Below are positions 11,874 to 23,845 of a stretch of DNA of 64,000 bases, piece by piece. Both the position numbers and the translations under genes were made by a program. Numbering within the stretch: the stretch's first letter is position 1; each line of letters begins with the position of its first letter. Source of the stretch: Alopecurus myosuroides (Eukaryota; Streptophyta; Magnoliopsida; Poales; Poaceae); NCBI GenBank assembly GCA_028641055.1, contig CM054060.1, forward strand, positions 311,536,949 through 311,600,948, read 5' to 3'. The notes under the pieces are model-generated. The model did no database searches. It was not told the origin of the DNA and worked only from the letters and a program-made list of their open reading frames with translations.

Positions 11874-14800
11874 TTAGACAACAGTGGAGGTAGTGGTATC
11901 CGAGTTGGTGTTGGTAGGCGCCACTGGCTCGGAGGCAGCAGTTGTAGAGGGTGGCTCGGCTGCAGAAGGAGTTGGAGTAGTGGAGATTGGCTCCGATGCG
12001 GAGTTGGAGGCTTGAGTGACTGAAGCGCTGGGAAGAGGGTAGAGCTCGTGGGTCGCAGTCCCAGTCGCGCCCAGCTCGGGAGCGGGGTCATCAATCACCA
12101 TCTCGGTGGTGACGGCCGCCTCCTGCGCGGCAGGTTGCGAATGCTCAGTCTCTGGGTTGGCTCCCATCCCGGAGTCCTTTGTGGTGCCGCGTTGCTCGCT
12201 CTCCTCGTGCTCGGACCCTTCTTGCTCCGCTTCCCCGTCATCCTGGCTTTGGTCTTCGCCGGCATCTTCCTCGAACTCAGCTTCTCCTTCATCCTCCTCG
12301 TCCTCAACATATGTATCCGGCTCGGTGGGGCCGTCGATGTATTGGCTGGTGTCAGCGTAGGAGGCAAGCTCATAGGACACTTCCTTCCGGCGAGAGACGC
12401 ACTCGGGACGTCCAGTCCACTTGGAACCATTTCTGCGAGTGCCAATCCTGTCAAGATCTAGATTTTCGTACCAGGACAAGATGAAATGAAGGAGCTTGTC
12501 AGCTCCTGCCCGAGCTGCGAAAGCACGCCATTTCTTCAACTCCACCTTGACGTGGTCCAGGTTGGCTGCGATATCGCGGAAGGTCTCCGGAACCTCTTTT
12601 TTGGGCCAGAACAGTTTGTGCAGCTTAATTGCAGTGGACACCATGGAGGTGCCCAAGCCTTTGAGGGAGCGTACTTGGGTCTTGAGATTGATGAGATGAT
12701 CGTCGATACTGGAGGTATCATCAACACTCAGACCAGCTGCTGCCCTGGCCTTCCTAGCTTCATCGACAGCAGTTTCACCAGAACCACGGAGTTCCGGGAA
12801 GATATCTGTATCAGGAAATGAGGATTTGCGTCAGAAAGAGTGGCCGAGAAGAAGAGAGACCGAGTAGAAGAAGGCAGAAAGAAAAAAAAAACTAAACAAG
12901 GCGAAGAGTAGCGGCAACTCACATTATATTTCCAGCACAAGGGCCCCCAGCTTGGTCCTCCAATAATCTGATTCTCGGATTTTCTTATCCTGGAGGCGGC
13001 GCGACTCGCTGACTGCGACCTCGAGAGCTTGATTTCTCTCCTTCAGAGTTTTGATTTCTAGCTCGAGTTTCCGCTTCTCGGCAGCAGCTGCTTTCTCAAA
13101 ATCTTGCTTCTCGCGGACAGAGTTGATTGCAGTTTCGAGTGCGCTTGCAAGATCAACCTGGAGTTTCTCAAACTCCGCCTCTCGGCCTCGCGCGCCTTCT
13201 CTAGCTCGACTTCCCGGGCCTGCACTTGCTGATGTGCCTCAGCAGGAGTGAGACATTGCAAATGCTACTGCCCGAAGTTCTTGTATTCTTCTGCGGGAAG
13301 AACAGCGCTCATTAGCAGAGTAGCCAAATGAGAGAAGGAAAATGCAGAAAAGAAAGAAGAGTGCTCACCTTCCAGAGAAGAGATTTTACTCTGCGCTAAG
13401 GCATACATAACTTTGCAATCCTGGTGTTTCTCCACCAGGGCCTTGAGCTCCCCTACAGAGATGACAGCAGTTGAGCAGAAAGCAAAAAACGGGCGTAAGT
13501 ACAAAACGCACAAACCAACATGCTAAAAGCTTACTTTAAATAGCAGAAAGCTTGAGGGTGCGGTCCAGGGCGCTCTTCTCTAGAGCATCCTTGTCTCTCT
13601 TGTCAGATTCCAGAACCCGGTTCCGGTCTCTTAGTTGACGGTGGGACCAGAGAAGCTGCCGGAAAATCTTAGTCCTTTCCTGTACGCTATCCTGCAGAGA
13701 AGAAGGTGAGATTGTGAGTTTTTCAAGATTTGGTCCGAGTAGATATCAACTCGGTTGAGTTTCACCTACTCGGCCCGAATCTCGGAGACTGGGGTAATGG
13801 CTAAGAGAAGAAAAAGAGGAAAAGCAACTGGCAACTCGGAAAGTTCAGAAAAAAAAGAAGAACACTTACCACATAGCTTTGCTTGATATCCTCAATGGAC
13901 TTGTGTAAGACAAACAGCTTGCTGGCCAAAGTGCTGCTGGGAGTAGCTACAACCATGCCAATAGGACCAATGTCGGCCTTGTTCCACTCGGTCCAATAGT
14001 TGTCGAGTTTGCCCAACTCAACACCGTCCCAGAAGGCATGGCTGAGTACCTTGCTGTCCCAGACCTTCTCGATGTGGCCTACTCGGTCCAAGATAGCCGC
14101 AATACCCTCTTCGGGAACCACCTCGTCATCTTCTTTGCAGGAAGAGAATTACTTTATAACAAGGGAGTCTTTCTTTCCCTTTGACTTGGAGCGGGTCACG
14201 GCCCTTCGCTCTCTCAGAGAAAATATCCGCTACTCTTCATGTGCCATGTGGAGCTTGTGGCGCTCCTGCAACTGTTTCCAGTACTCTGGAAAGTCGGGCT
14301 CGGTCTCCTTCTCGCTGACACCCGCGCCGGCATCCTGCTCCTCCACAGGACCAAAGGTGACGTGGGCTGGGACCAGCGTGACGTTGGGGTTGGGAGGTTT
14401 CTTCTTTTGATTCAAGGCCCACTTGGTGTTTCTGGCCGACTGCCCAGCCTGTCCACCTTGCGGCGCGCCCGGCTGCTGGGGTCCGGAAGGCTGGGGTCCA
14501 GATGGCTTGAAGGGCATCAGCTGCTGCCCAGCCTGCGCAGCGCCACGCTTTGGCTGTTGCCGAGTTGGCACAGCAGCTGTCTTGGCAGGCTTCTTGGTGC
14601 TGGGCGTGGGAGTTGGCTGAGCAGGTGGAGGTAATTGGCGGACTGGCGGAGGTGCTTGCTGAGAAGGAGGCGGTACTTGTTTGGTTGGTGGAGGCCCCTG
14701 CTAGGTTGGTGGTTCTTGCGGCTGGCTAGCCGGTGCGGCATCTGGCCGCACGGCGTCTTGGCGTGGTGGCTCCACCACAGGGTCTTCTACCCGCTGCTCG

Positions 14801-17156
14801 GCAGCGGGGTCTGGTTTCTCTGCAGCGTTATCTTCTACCCGCAGCTCGGCAGCGAGGTCCGGCTGCTCTGCAGCGTGGTCTTCTGGCAGCTTCTCGGCAC
14901 CAGCATCTGTCTGCTCCACGGCTATGTTATCCTTCTGCTGCTCGGTAGCGCGCTCGGTGGTCTCCCCAGCTGATGTAGCTGGAGGAGTTGGAGTGCTCTC
15001 GGTATTGGTGGCGCCTTGAGCAGCCGGCTGCGCATCGGGCTGCGGCTGCTCGGAGGCGCGTTCAGTATCGTTCCCGACGCCAGTGTTCTCGGCGTCAGGG
15101 TCTTGCTCTTCTTTAACTGGGGAGGACGTACGCGTCCTACCCTCCGGTTCCTGGTCTTCATCATCATCCGACAGCTCCACGAGCAGTTCTCGGGGCGGGG
15201 CCTGTTTCTTCTTGGGAAGTGGTGCAGTGGTGGCATCGGCATCAAGTGCCTCGCTGAAGAGAAACGTACAAGTGAAGAGCAGAGTCAGAAGGAAGGCAGA
15301 AAAGGGAACAAGGAAGAAACACAGCAGAGAACCAGAGTGTACTCGGAGGTACTTACCCGTCTAAGGTGGGGGCGCGTCTCTTGCGGATGGGCTTGCTGGC
15401 CGGTGGTTTGTTTCCCGGCTTCTTCTTCTGTTTCTTGGGAGGAGGAGCCTGCGCACCGCTGCCCGTCCTCTTCCGAGTGGTGGGAGCGGCCACGGACACA
15501 GGAACCACGTCCACTGGTTCTTCTCCCTCCTCCGGTGCAGGTTCCTCTGCAGAGAAAAAGGAAGGGTTCAGAATAGACAAAAGAAGAAGAGCATAGCATA
15601 CTACTGAGAAGCAGAAAGATGAACCCGATCACCTTCATCATCCTCTGACCAGTCCCGAATAGAGGCGTCAACGCGGGACTTACCGTCCTGGCCGGCACGA
15701 GGGGTGCAGAGGGTGTCTTGGATGTCGTACGCTGTGGCGTCATGCTCCTTCATGTCCTCCTCCCAGTTACCCTCGAAGTTGGGCTGGTCCTATGACTTCT
15801 GGCGGTTGATGTGCTGGTAATGCAAACATAAAGCATAAGTAAGTTGGTTTCGAGCAGAGTAGGGACCCTACTCGGTCTAGCGTGCAAACAAAAGGCATAA
15901 AAAGCTAAGGACCAGAGGAGGCAAATAAGTAGTCTTTCTACTCGGTTAGCGTGCAAACACTAAGCACAAGAAGCTAAAAACTCTAAGGAAAAGCATATAC
16001 AGAGGGAATCTATTCGGCGCAGCATGCAAGCATAAAGCATATCAAGCTAAGTGTTAACCAGGAGGTTCTACTCAGTGCAGCGTGCAAGCATAAAGCATAT
16101 AAGCCTAAGAGACAACCTATTCGGCATAGAGTACAAGCAGACAGCATACAAGGCCAAGAGGAATTCTACTCAGTGTCAAATACAAACAGTAAGCGTACAG
16201 AGAAGGAGACTCACCTGCGGTATGTGCTTGGTGCGAATATACGGCACGCCGTATGCCCAGTTCTCGGTGAGGGTGGTCTGCATGACAGACTTGGCCCAGA
16301 TGGTCACCTATGCCTTGTTGAGCTCAAAGGTCGTGGTCCGGGTGCAATCCCGAGGGCCTCCCATATAGCACATCTTGTGTGCTCGGTCCTGGAGCGGGAG
16401 CACTCGGCGTGATATCCAGCAGGCAATTGGGTCGTCCTGCAGTAGTCCTTGCTCAACCAGCTGCGTCAGGCGCTTCTCTACCTGGACGACATCAGGCACC
16501 GTATTCTTGGGATTATACCCCCAGTTCTGTCTGGTGGGCAGCGCGTTCTGGAACTTGGGGAGCCCAATTCGGTCTTCAGCGGGTTTTCCTTCTTCAGGAG
16601 GAACGTTCTTCACGTACAGGAAGCCGCGCTGCCACTTGCGCACGGTCTCCAATCCGAGAACCCGCGGGTGGTGCCCGGTGTCGCACTGCAGCATCATCGC
16701 GTTACCCGTCTGGGTCATCACGCAAGCTACAAGAGGATTGCTGGGGTTTGGAACGCTCTGCTGGCGAAGGAAGAAGTAGCGGGCCCAAGTCTGGACTGTT
16801 GGGTAGACGCCCAGGAAGGCTTCACAGACAGTGGCGTGGGTGGATAGCATGACTATGGGATTTGGAGGAAGGTGATGCGGCTGGAGGCCGAAGTGGCGGA
16901 GAAAGTCCGAAAAGAACTTAGAGATGGGGAGGCCTAGGCCACGTTTGAAGTGAGAAGAAAATACGACGTACTCATCGGCTTCAGGTGCCGGAACGAGCTC
17001 GTCGCCGGGAGGCCGGCAAATGACGCCGGGAGGGACGCGGCGAGTGTTCACCAGCCACTGGCAATCAGCGGCGGTGACATCCGAGCCCTCCCAGCCGGCT
17101 CGGGCCGGCGCCATCTCGTTCTCGTGCTCATCCGCGGCGGCGTTCGCGAGGTCCAT
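11874..17156 (-). pseudogene. Antisense multi-exon gene of the Tat/Retand Gypsy element (gypsy-type transposon domain protein)
   Basis: A long minus-strand gene starts at the ATG at 17156. Exon 1 (to 16215, donor CAG|GTGAGT) encodes the domain known in grasses as a putative gypsy-type transposon or Transposase_28 domain, with stretches such as FFSDFLRHFGL and LGVYPTVQTWARYF. Clear splice pairs give exon 2 (15813-15633), exon 3 (15546-15357, basic, Pro/Lys-rich) and exon 4 from 15253, which is acidic then Pro/Gln-rich. Later pieces near 14120-13870 (a WDGVELGKLDNYWTEW region) and 13700-13050 (coiled coil) lead to a final exon ending at 11874-11876. In-frame stops occur at 16308, in exon 2 near 15795, at 14701 and at 14230, so the copy is dead. 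Its role in the element is not established. Confidence 0.75.
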
Positions 17157-17378
17157 AACGGCGTGGGCGCTGGTGGAGTTGCGGGCGCTCGTCGAGGTCG
17201 AGGTTGATGACGAAGACGGAGGCGCGCGAGGTGCAGTTCTCTCTCTGTCCCTCTACGCGTGGAGCGGTGGCGCGTGGTGAGTTTGCAGCGGCGTTGTGCT
17301 CGATGGCGGAGGCGAGGGCAGAGAGGGAGCAGGATGGGGGAAAGTGCGAAGGAAGAAAGTGATTTGGGCGGCGCGGAG

Positions 17379-17388
17379 GTATTTATCT
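17379..17388 (-). promoter_or_regulatory. Candidate TATA box of the antisense gene
   Basis: The minus strand reads GATAAATACC in a GC-rich context about 225 bp upstream of the antisense start codon. Spacing and context fit a plant core promoter, which would make the antisense gene an independent transcription unit. This is an inference from sequence only. Confidence 0.45.
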
Positions 17389-17900
17389 CTCCGCGAGTTG
17401 CAGTTACCAGCGGGATCGATCGTGGCCTGAGATCGTGCGGCATGGATTAACTGCCCATTAGAAACGCACACAGCGCAATCCGCGCGTGTAACGGGCGTAG
17501 TTAATCCGACGACGTGGATCCCGGGCTCTCGAGTACCTGCTCGAAGTGACCTAACGGGTTGTGGGCCCCGGGTGCAGTGACAGGCGCGTGGACTGCCGCA
17601 GCACTAGAACCGAGGCACCGGGGGCGTGTGTGTGACACGTGCCCCACATGGACACGATAAGATGGATTTGATCTGGACAGAGCGGGATCGTGTTGAAAAT
17701 TTCGCTAAGTGTAAAGTACTCGGCACCACTGTGCATTGGGTGCTCTACTCGGCTCCAAGAGGATTTCTCCTATAACTATAGTTGGAGAAGTTCGAGTAGG
17801 AGTTATGGGTCCGAGTTGAGGAGCAACTCGGCCTCGCTCCTTCACAAAGGCAAATTGGTTTAAGCTGGCAGGGCCCAACGAACCAGTTCGCTAGACTCTA
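17389..17900 (+). other. Gypsy 3' non-coding region before the purine tract
   Basis: This stretch has no supported coding frame. It holds more copies of the ACTCGG-type motif and leads into the polypurine tract. Confidence 0.5.
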
Positions 17901-17917
17901 CCAGCTTCGGGGACTAA
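17901..17917 (+). other. Gypsy polypurine tract
   Basis: The stretch CCAGCTTCGGGGACTAA directly precedes the LTR start TGTCATGGGG. Its purine-rich core GGGGACTAA is in the expected place for the plus-strand primer. Confidence 0.65.
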
Positions 17918-18796
17918 TGTCATGGGGCTACCCCCGTGTAGGCGTAAGGCAAGTGGTAAAACAGATGTCAAAGTACTGTTGGCCGGGTAGGCGGCTACTC
18001 GGGTGTTTGGTACCCGGTAGACTCTACTCGGTGATAAGTACTGAAGGCTGGGAGAAGATAATAAGGAAGATCATAATCGTCCGAGTAAAGAACAAGTGGT
18101 CCGAGTAGATGGACTGCAATCCTACTCGGGCAACAAGTCAATGGAGCCATTCAGACGAGATCCCGCGTATCCCGCAGCCGTACATGCGTGCGGTTCAACT
18201 TACTAGGTACATGATTATCCGCGCTACGGCGTGGACACAGTGAGGGTAGGCGCCTGTCACGTCTTGTCACTGACAGAGGGGACAGGACGTGTCGGGGGGC
18301 CTACTCTGTGAGACTGACAGGGTGGACAAGTCCTGTCAGCCGGACGGCGCGGCGACTTCTCGCCATGGCGTCAGCGGGAACCCGGAGGCGTGCTCTGCGT
18401 GCCACAGTAGAGACGTCCCATCGTGTACCTTTTATTCATTGTTTACTCGGCTGGGTACCAGTATATAAGGTGCCCAGCCCCCTCCTGCGCGAGAGAGGTT
18501 GGCCCTGAGAGCATTTTTTGCAAGAGCCAGCACTAGAGGTAGAGAGAGCAAGAGATTGGCTACTCGGCTGAAGGCCTGATTTGTACTGTGGCTACTCGGA
18601 TATCATATATACAGAGAGATAGGTAGGAGTAGGGGTGTTACCTCCACACGAGGGCACCGAACCTGGCTAGATCGAGGTGTTTGCAGTGCTTTGTGCGCGT
18701 CTACTCGACGTGCGATCCCTCCCCGGATACCTACAGCGTCCATCGGCCCCAACTCATTAGCCATCCCATGGCATCTGTCTTTCCCATCCTACGACA
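17918..18796 (+). repeat. Gypsy (Tat/Retand) 3' LTR
   Basis: This LTR runs from TGTCATGGGG to CTACGACA, so the ends TGTC and GACA are inverted copies. A TATA box (GTATATAAGG) at 18461-18470 marks the promoter, followed by a GCCC-rich initiator region. The 5' LTR lies outside the window, so the right boundary is inferred from the inverted tips and from where homology to the neighbouring Gypsy LTR resumes. Confidence 0.75.
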
Positions 18797-19212
18797 CAGC
18801 TGTAATTTGTTCACCCATCATGTTATTTTTATGGAGAGACACCACTAGTGAACCTATGAAACCCGGTCCATTTTCAACAGTGTTAAACAAACCACAACAA
18901 TTTCCTGCTCTCTTTACTTACTGCAAGCATACACTGTTTTCCACACTATACGTTTAATCCTTGTTTTTAGCAAGACCGGTGAGATTGACAACCTCACTGT
19001 ACTGTTGGGACAAAGTATTTTGCTTGTGTTGTGTGCAGGTTCCACGTTGTTGCTAACACCGGTGAAGCGCCAGCACCACCATCAGTGGCGTCAACCTTCC
19101 GAATGTTCTCTTTCTCCTACTGGATTGATAACCCTGGTTCTTAACTAAGGGGAAAACTCCTACCGTTGTGTTCATCACACCCTCCTCTTGGGGTTCCCAA
19201 CAAAGCGCATCA
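18797..19212 (+). repeat. Second Gypsy element, 3' end of its 5' LTR
   Basis: This segment aligns by eye with 20935-21359, the end of the LTR at 19826-21359. Shared landmarks are CTGTAATTTGTT, GGAGAGACACCACTAGTGAA, GTGAGATTGACAACCTCACT and GGTTCCACGTTG. It is the remaining right part of a 5' LTR. The left part should lie beyond the window, separated by the inserted Tat/Retand element. Confidence 0.75.
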
Positions 19213-19825
19213 CACCCTTACTAGTTCCATTGGAGGGCTTTCATACACTTATAGCTCTATGTGCATCCATTGTGTGGCAATCACTACTCCTTACATAACT
19301 TCGATTATAAGACTTACTCTTGTCTAATGATCACTTTCAATTGTGTGATACTTTCTTCCATTGACCATACAAACCCCCATAATGTTCTTTTAGCCATAAC
19401 ATCCTGGTGCCAGCGACCAATACAGAACGCTTGCTTGTTATGAGTGCACAAATATCTTAATGTTTTTTCACGTGCATATTGTTGTCTCTTGACTTGATCC
19501 TAATAGGAGTTGTTGTGAGAGTTTGATGCCTTGGATGATTATATTGTTTTTCTTGAAGCTTAAATCATCTTAATAAACCATTGCACCGATTATTGTCTTT
19601 TAGTATTGAATCACTGAAAAGTTTTACCTTGTTATTCCTAATTTTTTATACATTATTCTATTTGATATCAACTATAAACCATAGCCCTTATTTGTTTGAT
19701 CGTAGTTTACATGCTTTACATTACAATGATGATCAAGTTTATGTTGGTAGCATGTCACCTCAGAAATTATTTAGTTTTTATCTTTTACCTACTCGAGAAC
19801 GAGTAGGAACTAAGCTTGGGGATGT
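19213..19825 (+). other. Second Gypsy element, residual interior and purine tract
   Basis: Only about 0.6 kb separates the two LTR parts, so nearly all coding sequence is deleted. The right end is recognisable as the 3' untranslated zone of a Sabrina/WHAM-like Gypsy element: an ACCTACTCGAG stretch, then AAGCTTGGGGATG as the polypurine tract (19812-19824). No gag or pol frame remains. Confidence 0.65.
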
Positions 19826-21359
19826 TGATATGTCATAAACTTATCCATAATTTCTGATGTTCCATGTTGTTTTCATGCCATATGCTACATTTTTCCTTTA
19901 AACTTTATGCCATTTTTAACGATTTTTTGGGACTAACCTATTGACAAGATGCCATAGAGAGAGTTCTCAAAATATTCTCGAAATTGGACGATTCGAAACC
20001 CGGAAGTCTTAGAAATCTGTCGCGCACACAGAGTCTGGAGGGGGGCCACAGGGTCCCCCCACCATAGGGAGCCCCCCCCCTCTGGTCGCGCCTAGGGGTG
20101 GTGTGGGCCCCTGGCTGCCCACCGACGTAGCTCTCCCGCCTATTTAGACCTTTCAGGAGGTTAACCCTAAAAACATAAGACTTTTCCACGAAAAACAGCC
20201 GCAGCCACCGTCATCGTCAACATCAAGAGGGTTCTGGAGCTCTCCCCAGTATCCTGCCGGGAGGGGGAATCATCACCGGAGGGCTCTACACCACCATCCC
20301 CGCCTACGGAATGATGCGTGAGTAGTTCATCCTTGGACTATGGGTCCATAGCAGTAGCTATATGGTTGTTCTCTCCTCTTTATGCCACATGATTAGATCT
20401 TGTGATCTGCCCTACATGATAAAGATCATCTATTGTAATGCTACATGTCGTGTTTGCTGGGATCCGATGAATATTGAATTCTATGTCCAATGATCATCAA
20501 TCTATCATGTTTTATTCATGTTTATGTTATTTATGATCTTGCATGCTCTCCGTTATTATTAGATGCTCTATCCAAGTAGATGCTAGTGACTCCAAGAGGG
20601 AGTATTTATGCTCGATAGTGGGTTTATGCCTCATTTTTACTTATGCTCGAGTGACAGAAACGTAACGGGTGGGGGCTGTGTTGTTGCCATTAGGGAGAAA
20701 ACAACGATGTTTACATTGTTTACATTACACATTTTTCTTAATGCAATTATCTGTTGCGTGAACTTAATACCCAAGGTTTGCTCGGATGACATTCTAAGGG
20801 TGGATTATTAGTCATAGATGCAGTTGGATAACGGTCTATGTATTTTGTTGTAATGCCCACATGAATCACGTAGTAATCATCATGTCATGCATATGCACTA
20901 CGGTGCAACCTTTATATCTATCAATTTCCCAACTGTAATTTGTTTACCTAACATGATATCTATCTATTTTGGAGAGACACCACTAGTGAACTATGGACCC
21001 CGGTCCATTTTCCTTACACTAATAATACAACCATTTCCATCACTGTTATCATACTATTACTACTATTTTCCTACTGTTTTCCACACCATACGTTTAACCT
21101 CTTTGTTTACAGCAAAACTGGTGAGATTGACAACCTCACTCTTCGTTCGGGAAAACTGATTTGATTGTGTTGTGTAGGTTCCACGTTGCTTCTGAACCGG
21201 TAGTGCGCCCTGCCAACATCAGCTGCATCAACTTTCGGAAGTGTTTTCTTTCTCCTACTGGTCGATTCAACCTTGGTTTCTTTGTGAGGGAAATTTGCTG
21301 ATGTGCTCTTCATACCTTATTATTGGGGTTTCCCAACGAGTGCGACCCATGCACCATCA
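19826..21359 (+). repeat. Second Gypsy element, 3' LTR (Sabrina/WHAM-like)
   Basis: This LTR begins TGATATGTC after the purine tract and ends near GCACCATCA. It is about 1.53 kb. A related but truncated LTR lies at 56681-57723, with shared stretches such as GGGACTAACCTATTGACAAG (here with one base different) and GATGCGTGAGTAGTT. The family name is a best guess. Confidence 0.75.
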
Positions 21360-21927
21360 GAATGCATCGTGTATTTAACTTGTTAACTGTCGGGTTGCCA
21401 AAGCAACAGAAACTTGAACCCCATTGGTAAGTTGGTTCACGAGGGAGTGTAGTATCCGAGAGGTTAAGGTTATGGTTATATTTATCTTAATTACTTTCGT
21501 GTAGTTGCGGAAGCTTGCAAGGGGTTTAATCACAAATACATGTTAGTCATATGAAGGGAAGTGTGTTAGCATAGATTCCCCCACACAACACGTATCAAAA
21601 TATTAAAGATTAACCAACTGCACGAAACAAAAGCATTAGACAAAATCCCCATGTCTCCTCGGGAACGTTTGGTAATCATAAGTAACACAACTGGATTGTC
21701 CTTTGCACCGAAAAGGATCGGGCCACTTGCTGCAATTATTATTGGGCTCGTTTATCTGCTCGTACTTTTTTATCCGTTGCTTTTGAAACTACTAAAAATC
21801 TGTCTTCTAAGTGTTACAGTGAATCCTTGTTCAAAACTACTTGCCAGCACATTGTGCTCCTCGTTGGGTTCGAAACTCTTATTTATCGAAAGTACTACGA
21901 TACATCCCCTATACTTGTGGGTCATCA
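21360..21927 (+). repeat. Gypsy LTR remnant
   Basis: The right end reads CCCCTATACTTGTGGGTCATC, a tip common to several Triticeae Gypsy LTRs. The rest is degraded and non-coding. It is not part of the LTR to its left and is cut off by the tandem array on its right. Confidence 0.5.
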
Positions 21928-21929
21928 GT

Positions 21930-23655
21930 GTGCTTGCACAACTCTTCCAAAGATCCCCTCTGTTTCCTCTGAAGTGGGAGTTGCCACCTATAAGTCCTAA
22001 AACACACTAGAGAGAAGCATACGTCTGTGAACCCACCCACATACCGGAGTGGGATCTTGGACATCTAGGACCTAAAACACACTTGGGAACATGTGATATG
22101 GAACCACATGTCATGTTGTGGCATTCCGATGCTCCGGAGCCCCTCTCCGGTGAAACTCTAGCCTTGCTGGAGAAAAACCCAGACTTATGCATCTACAATC
22201 GGTATCAGCGTCAAGAGGGGGTAGAGAAGTGGAACCAATTGCTTGGTTTTGTTTTGTTATACATAAATAACACCAAACAACAATGGTCTACCACATCTCT
22301 TGAAAAGATTCCCTCTATTTCCTCCGAAGTGAGAGTTCCCACCTATAAGTCCCAAAACGCACTAGAGAGAAGCATACGTCCGTGAAACCACCCACATACC
22401 GGAGTGGGATCTTGGACATATAGTACTTAAAACACACTTGGGAACATTTGATATGGAACCACGTGTCATTTGGTGGCATTCCGATGCTTCGAATCCCCTC
22501 TCCGGTCAAACCCTAGCCCCGCTTGAGAAAAACCAAGACTTATGTGTCTACAGCCGGTAACAGCGTCAAGAAGGGGTAGAAAAGTGGAACCAATTTCTTG
22601 GTTGTGTTTCTTTAGCCCCAAGGAACACCTACAATATTGGTCTACCACAAGTCTTGCAAAGATCCCCTGTATTTCTTCCGGAGTGGGAGTTTCCACCTAT
22701 AAGTCCTGAAACGCACTAGAGAAAAGCATACGTCTGTGAACCCGCCCACATACCGGAGTGGGATCTTGGACATCTAGGACCCAAAACACACTTGGTCACA
22801 TGTGATGTGGAACCACATGTCATTTGGTTGCATTCCGATGCTCTGGAGCCCCACTTCCAGTGAAATCCTAGCCCCACTGGACAAAACCCCAGACTTATGC
22901 ATCTACAGCCGGTAAAGACGTCAAGAGGGGGTAGCAAAGTGGAACCAAATTCTTGGTTGTGTTTGGTTAGCCCCAATGAACACCAAAAACAAATTTATAC
23001 CACAACTCTTGCAAAGAACCTCTCTGTTTCCTCTGAAGTGGGAGTTTCCACCTATAAGTCCTTAAACGCACTAGAGACAAGCATACGTCTGTGAACCCTC
23101 CCACATACCAGAGTTAGATATTGGATACCTAGGACCCAAAACACATTGGGCACATGTGATACGGAACCACCTATCATTTGGTGGCATTTCGACGCTCTGA
23201 AGCCCCTCTCCGTTGAAACCCTCGTCCCGTCGGAGAAAAACCCGGCTTATCGTTCTATCCCCCATACATGAGCCGGATGGGTGTAACAAAGTGGATACGA
23301 TTGCTTGGTTGTGTTTGGTTAGGCCATAGAAACACCCAATACAATGTTCTACCCAAACTATTGACAAAATTCCACCCCCCCCCCGTTCGACAGATCTGAG
23401 AGTTTCGGGCTATAAGTAATCCTGAAACCAGACAGAGAGAAGTCGATGACGGTGAAGCCCTAACACAAATGGTGAGGGAATCTTGGACATATACAATCCA
23501 AATCACACTTGCAAACACATGTCATGGAAAACATTAGCTTTTGGTGGGGGCTCATACACTCCGGAGCCCCTCTCATGCGAAACCCTAGACCGGTTTGATG
23601 AAAGTCCAGCACGTCGAAAAAGGGTAGCGAAGTGAAACTAATTTCATGCTTGTGT
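21930..23655. repeat. Tandem array, period about 354 bp, nearly five copies
   Basis: A unit recurs with its CTCTTxCAAAGAT...CCTCTGTTTCC marker at about 21941, 22297, 22648, 23003 and 23357, so the period is close to 354 bp. Other landmarks repeated in each unit are GAGAAGCATACGTC, CACATACCGGAGTGGGATC and GGAACCAC followed by CATGTCAT. Copies differ at several percent of sites or more, and the last is partial and more divergent. No unit keeps an open frame. The array may be a small satellite or the repetitive interior of a transposon. Confidence 0.85.
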
Positions 23656-23740
23656 TAGGGTAAACAAGGGTTTTTATTATAAATTAATAAATAAAATTAT
23701 ATTTAATTATTATAAAAAAACAAGCAAATTTCATAAGAAA

Positions 23741-23845
23741 AATAAAAAAAATGATAGTTCTTTGCTGTGAGCATGCACACGACAAAGGATGTATGTTTGT
23801 CGTGTGCATGCACACGGCAAAGCACTGATGTGACGGCGCTGTTGG
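23741..23845. mobile_element. CACTA-type transposon D, left fragment
   Basis: The motif TTTGTCGTGTGCATGCACAC with inverted partners (CACACGGCAAAG) is a CACTA subterminal pattern. It matches the zone at 32552-32750 on the other side of the inserted LARD-like element. The target duplication gttgg (23841-23845) marks the insertion point. The left terminal repeat of this CACTA was not found. Confidence 0.55.

Larger units (their letters stand above)
1..18796 (+). mobile_element. Ty3-Gypsy LTR retrotransposon, Tat/Retand-type, 3' part, interrupted by a Copia element
   Basis: This is the 3' portion of a plus-strand Gypsy element whose 5' part lies left of the window. In order it shows the integrase C-terminus (2-127, resuming at 11014), a non-coding spacer, a long antisense gene (11874-17156), a polypurine tract and a 3' LTR (17918-18796). 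An antisense gene between pol and the 3' LTR is known for Tat/Retand-lineage Gypsy elements, which is the basis for the lineage call. A BARE-like Copia element at 128-11008 splits it. The element itself appears to sit inside the LTR of another Gypsy element, because homology to that LTR resumes right after 18796. Confidence 0.85.

Noticed and set aside
14239..14973. Plus-strand open frames rich in Leu/Arg/Trp between 12 and 17 kb
   Set aside because: They are mirror frames of the GC-rich minus-strand exons of the Gypsy antisense gene. They have no domains and lack splice logic.
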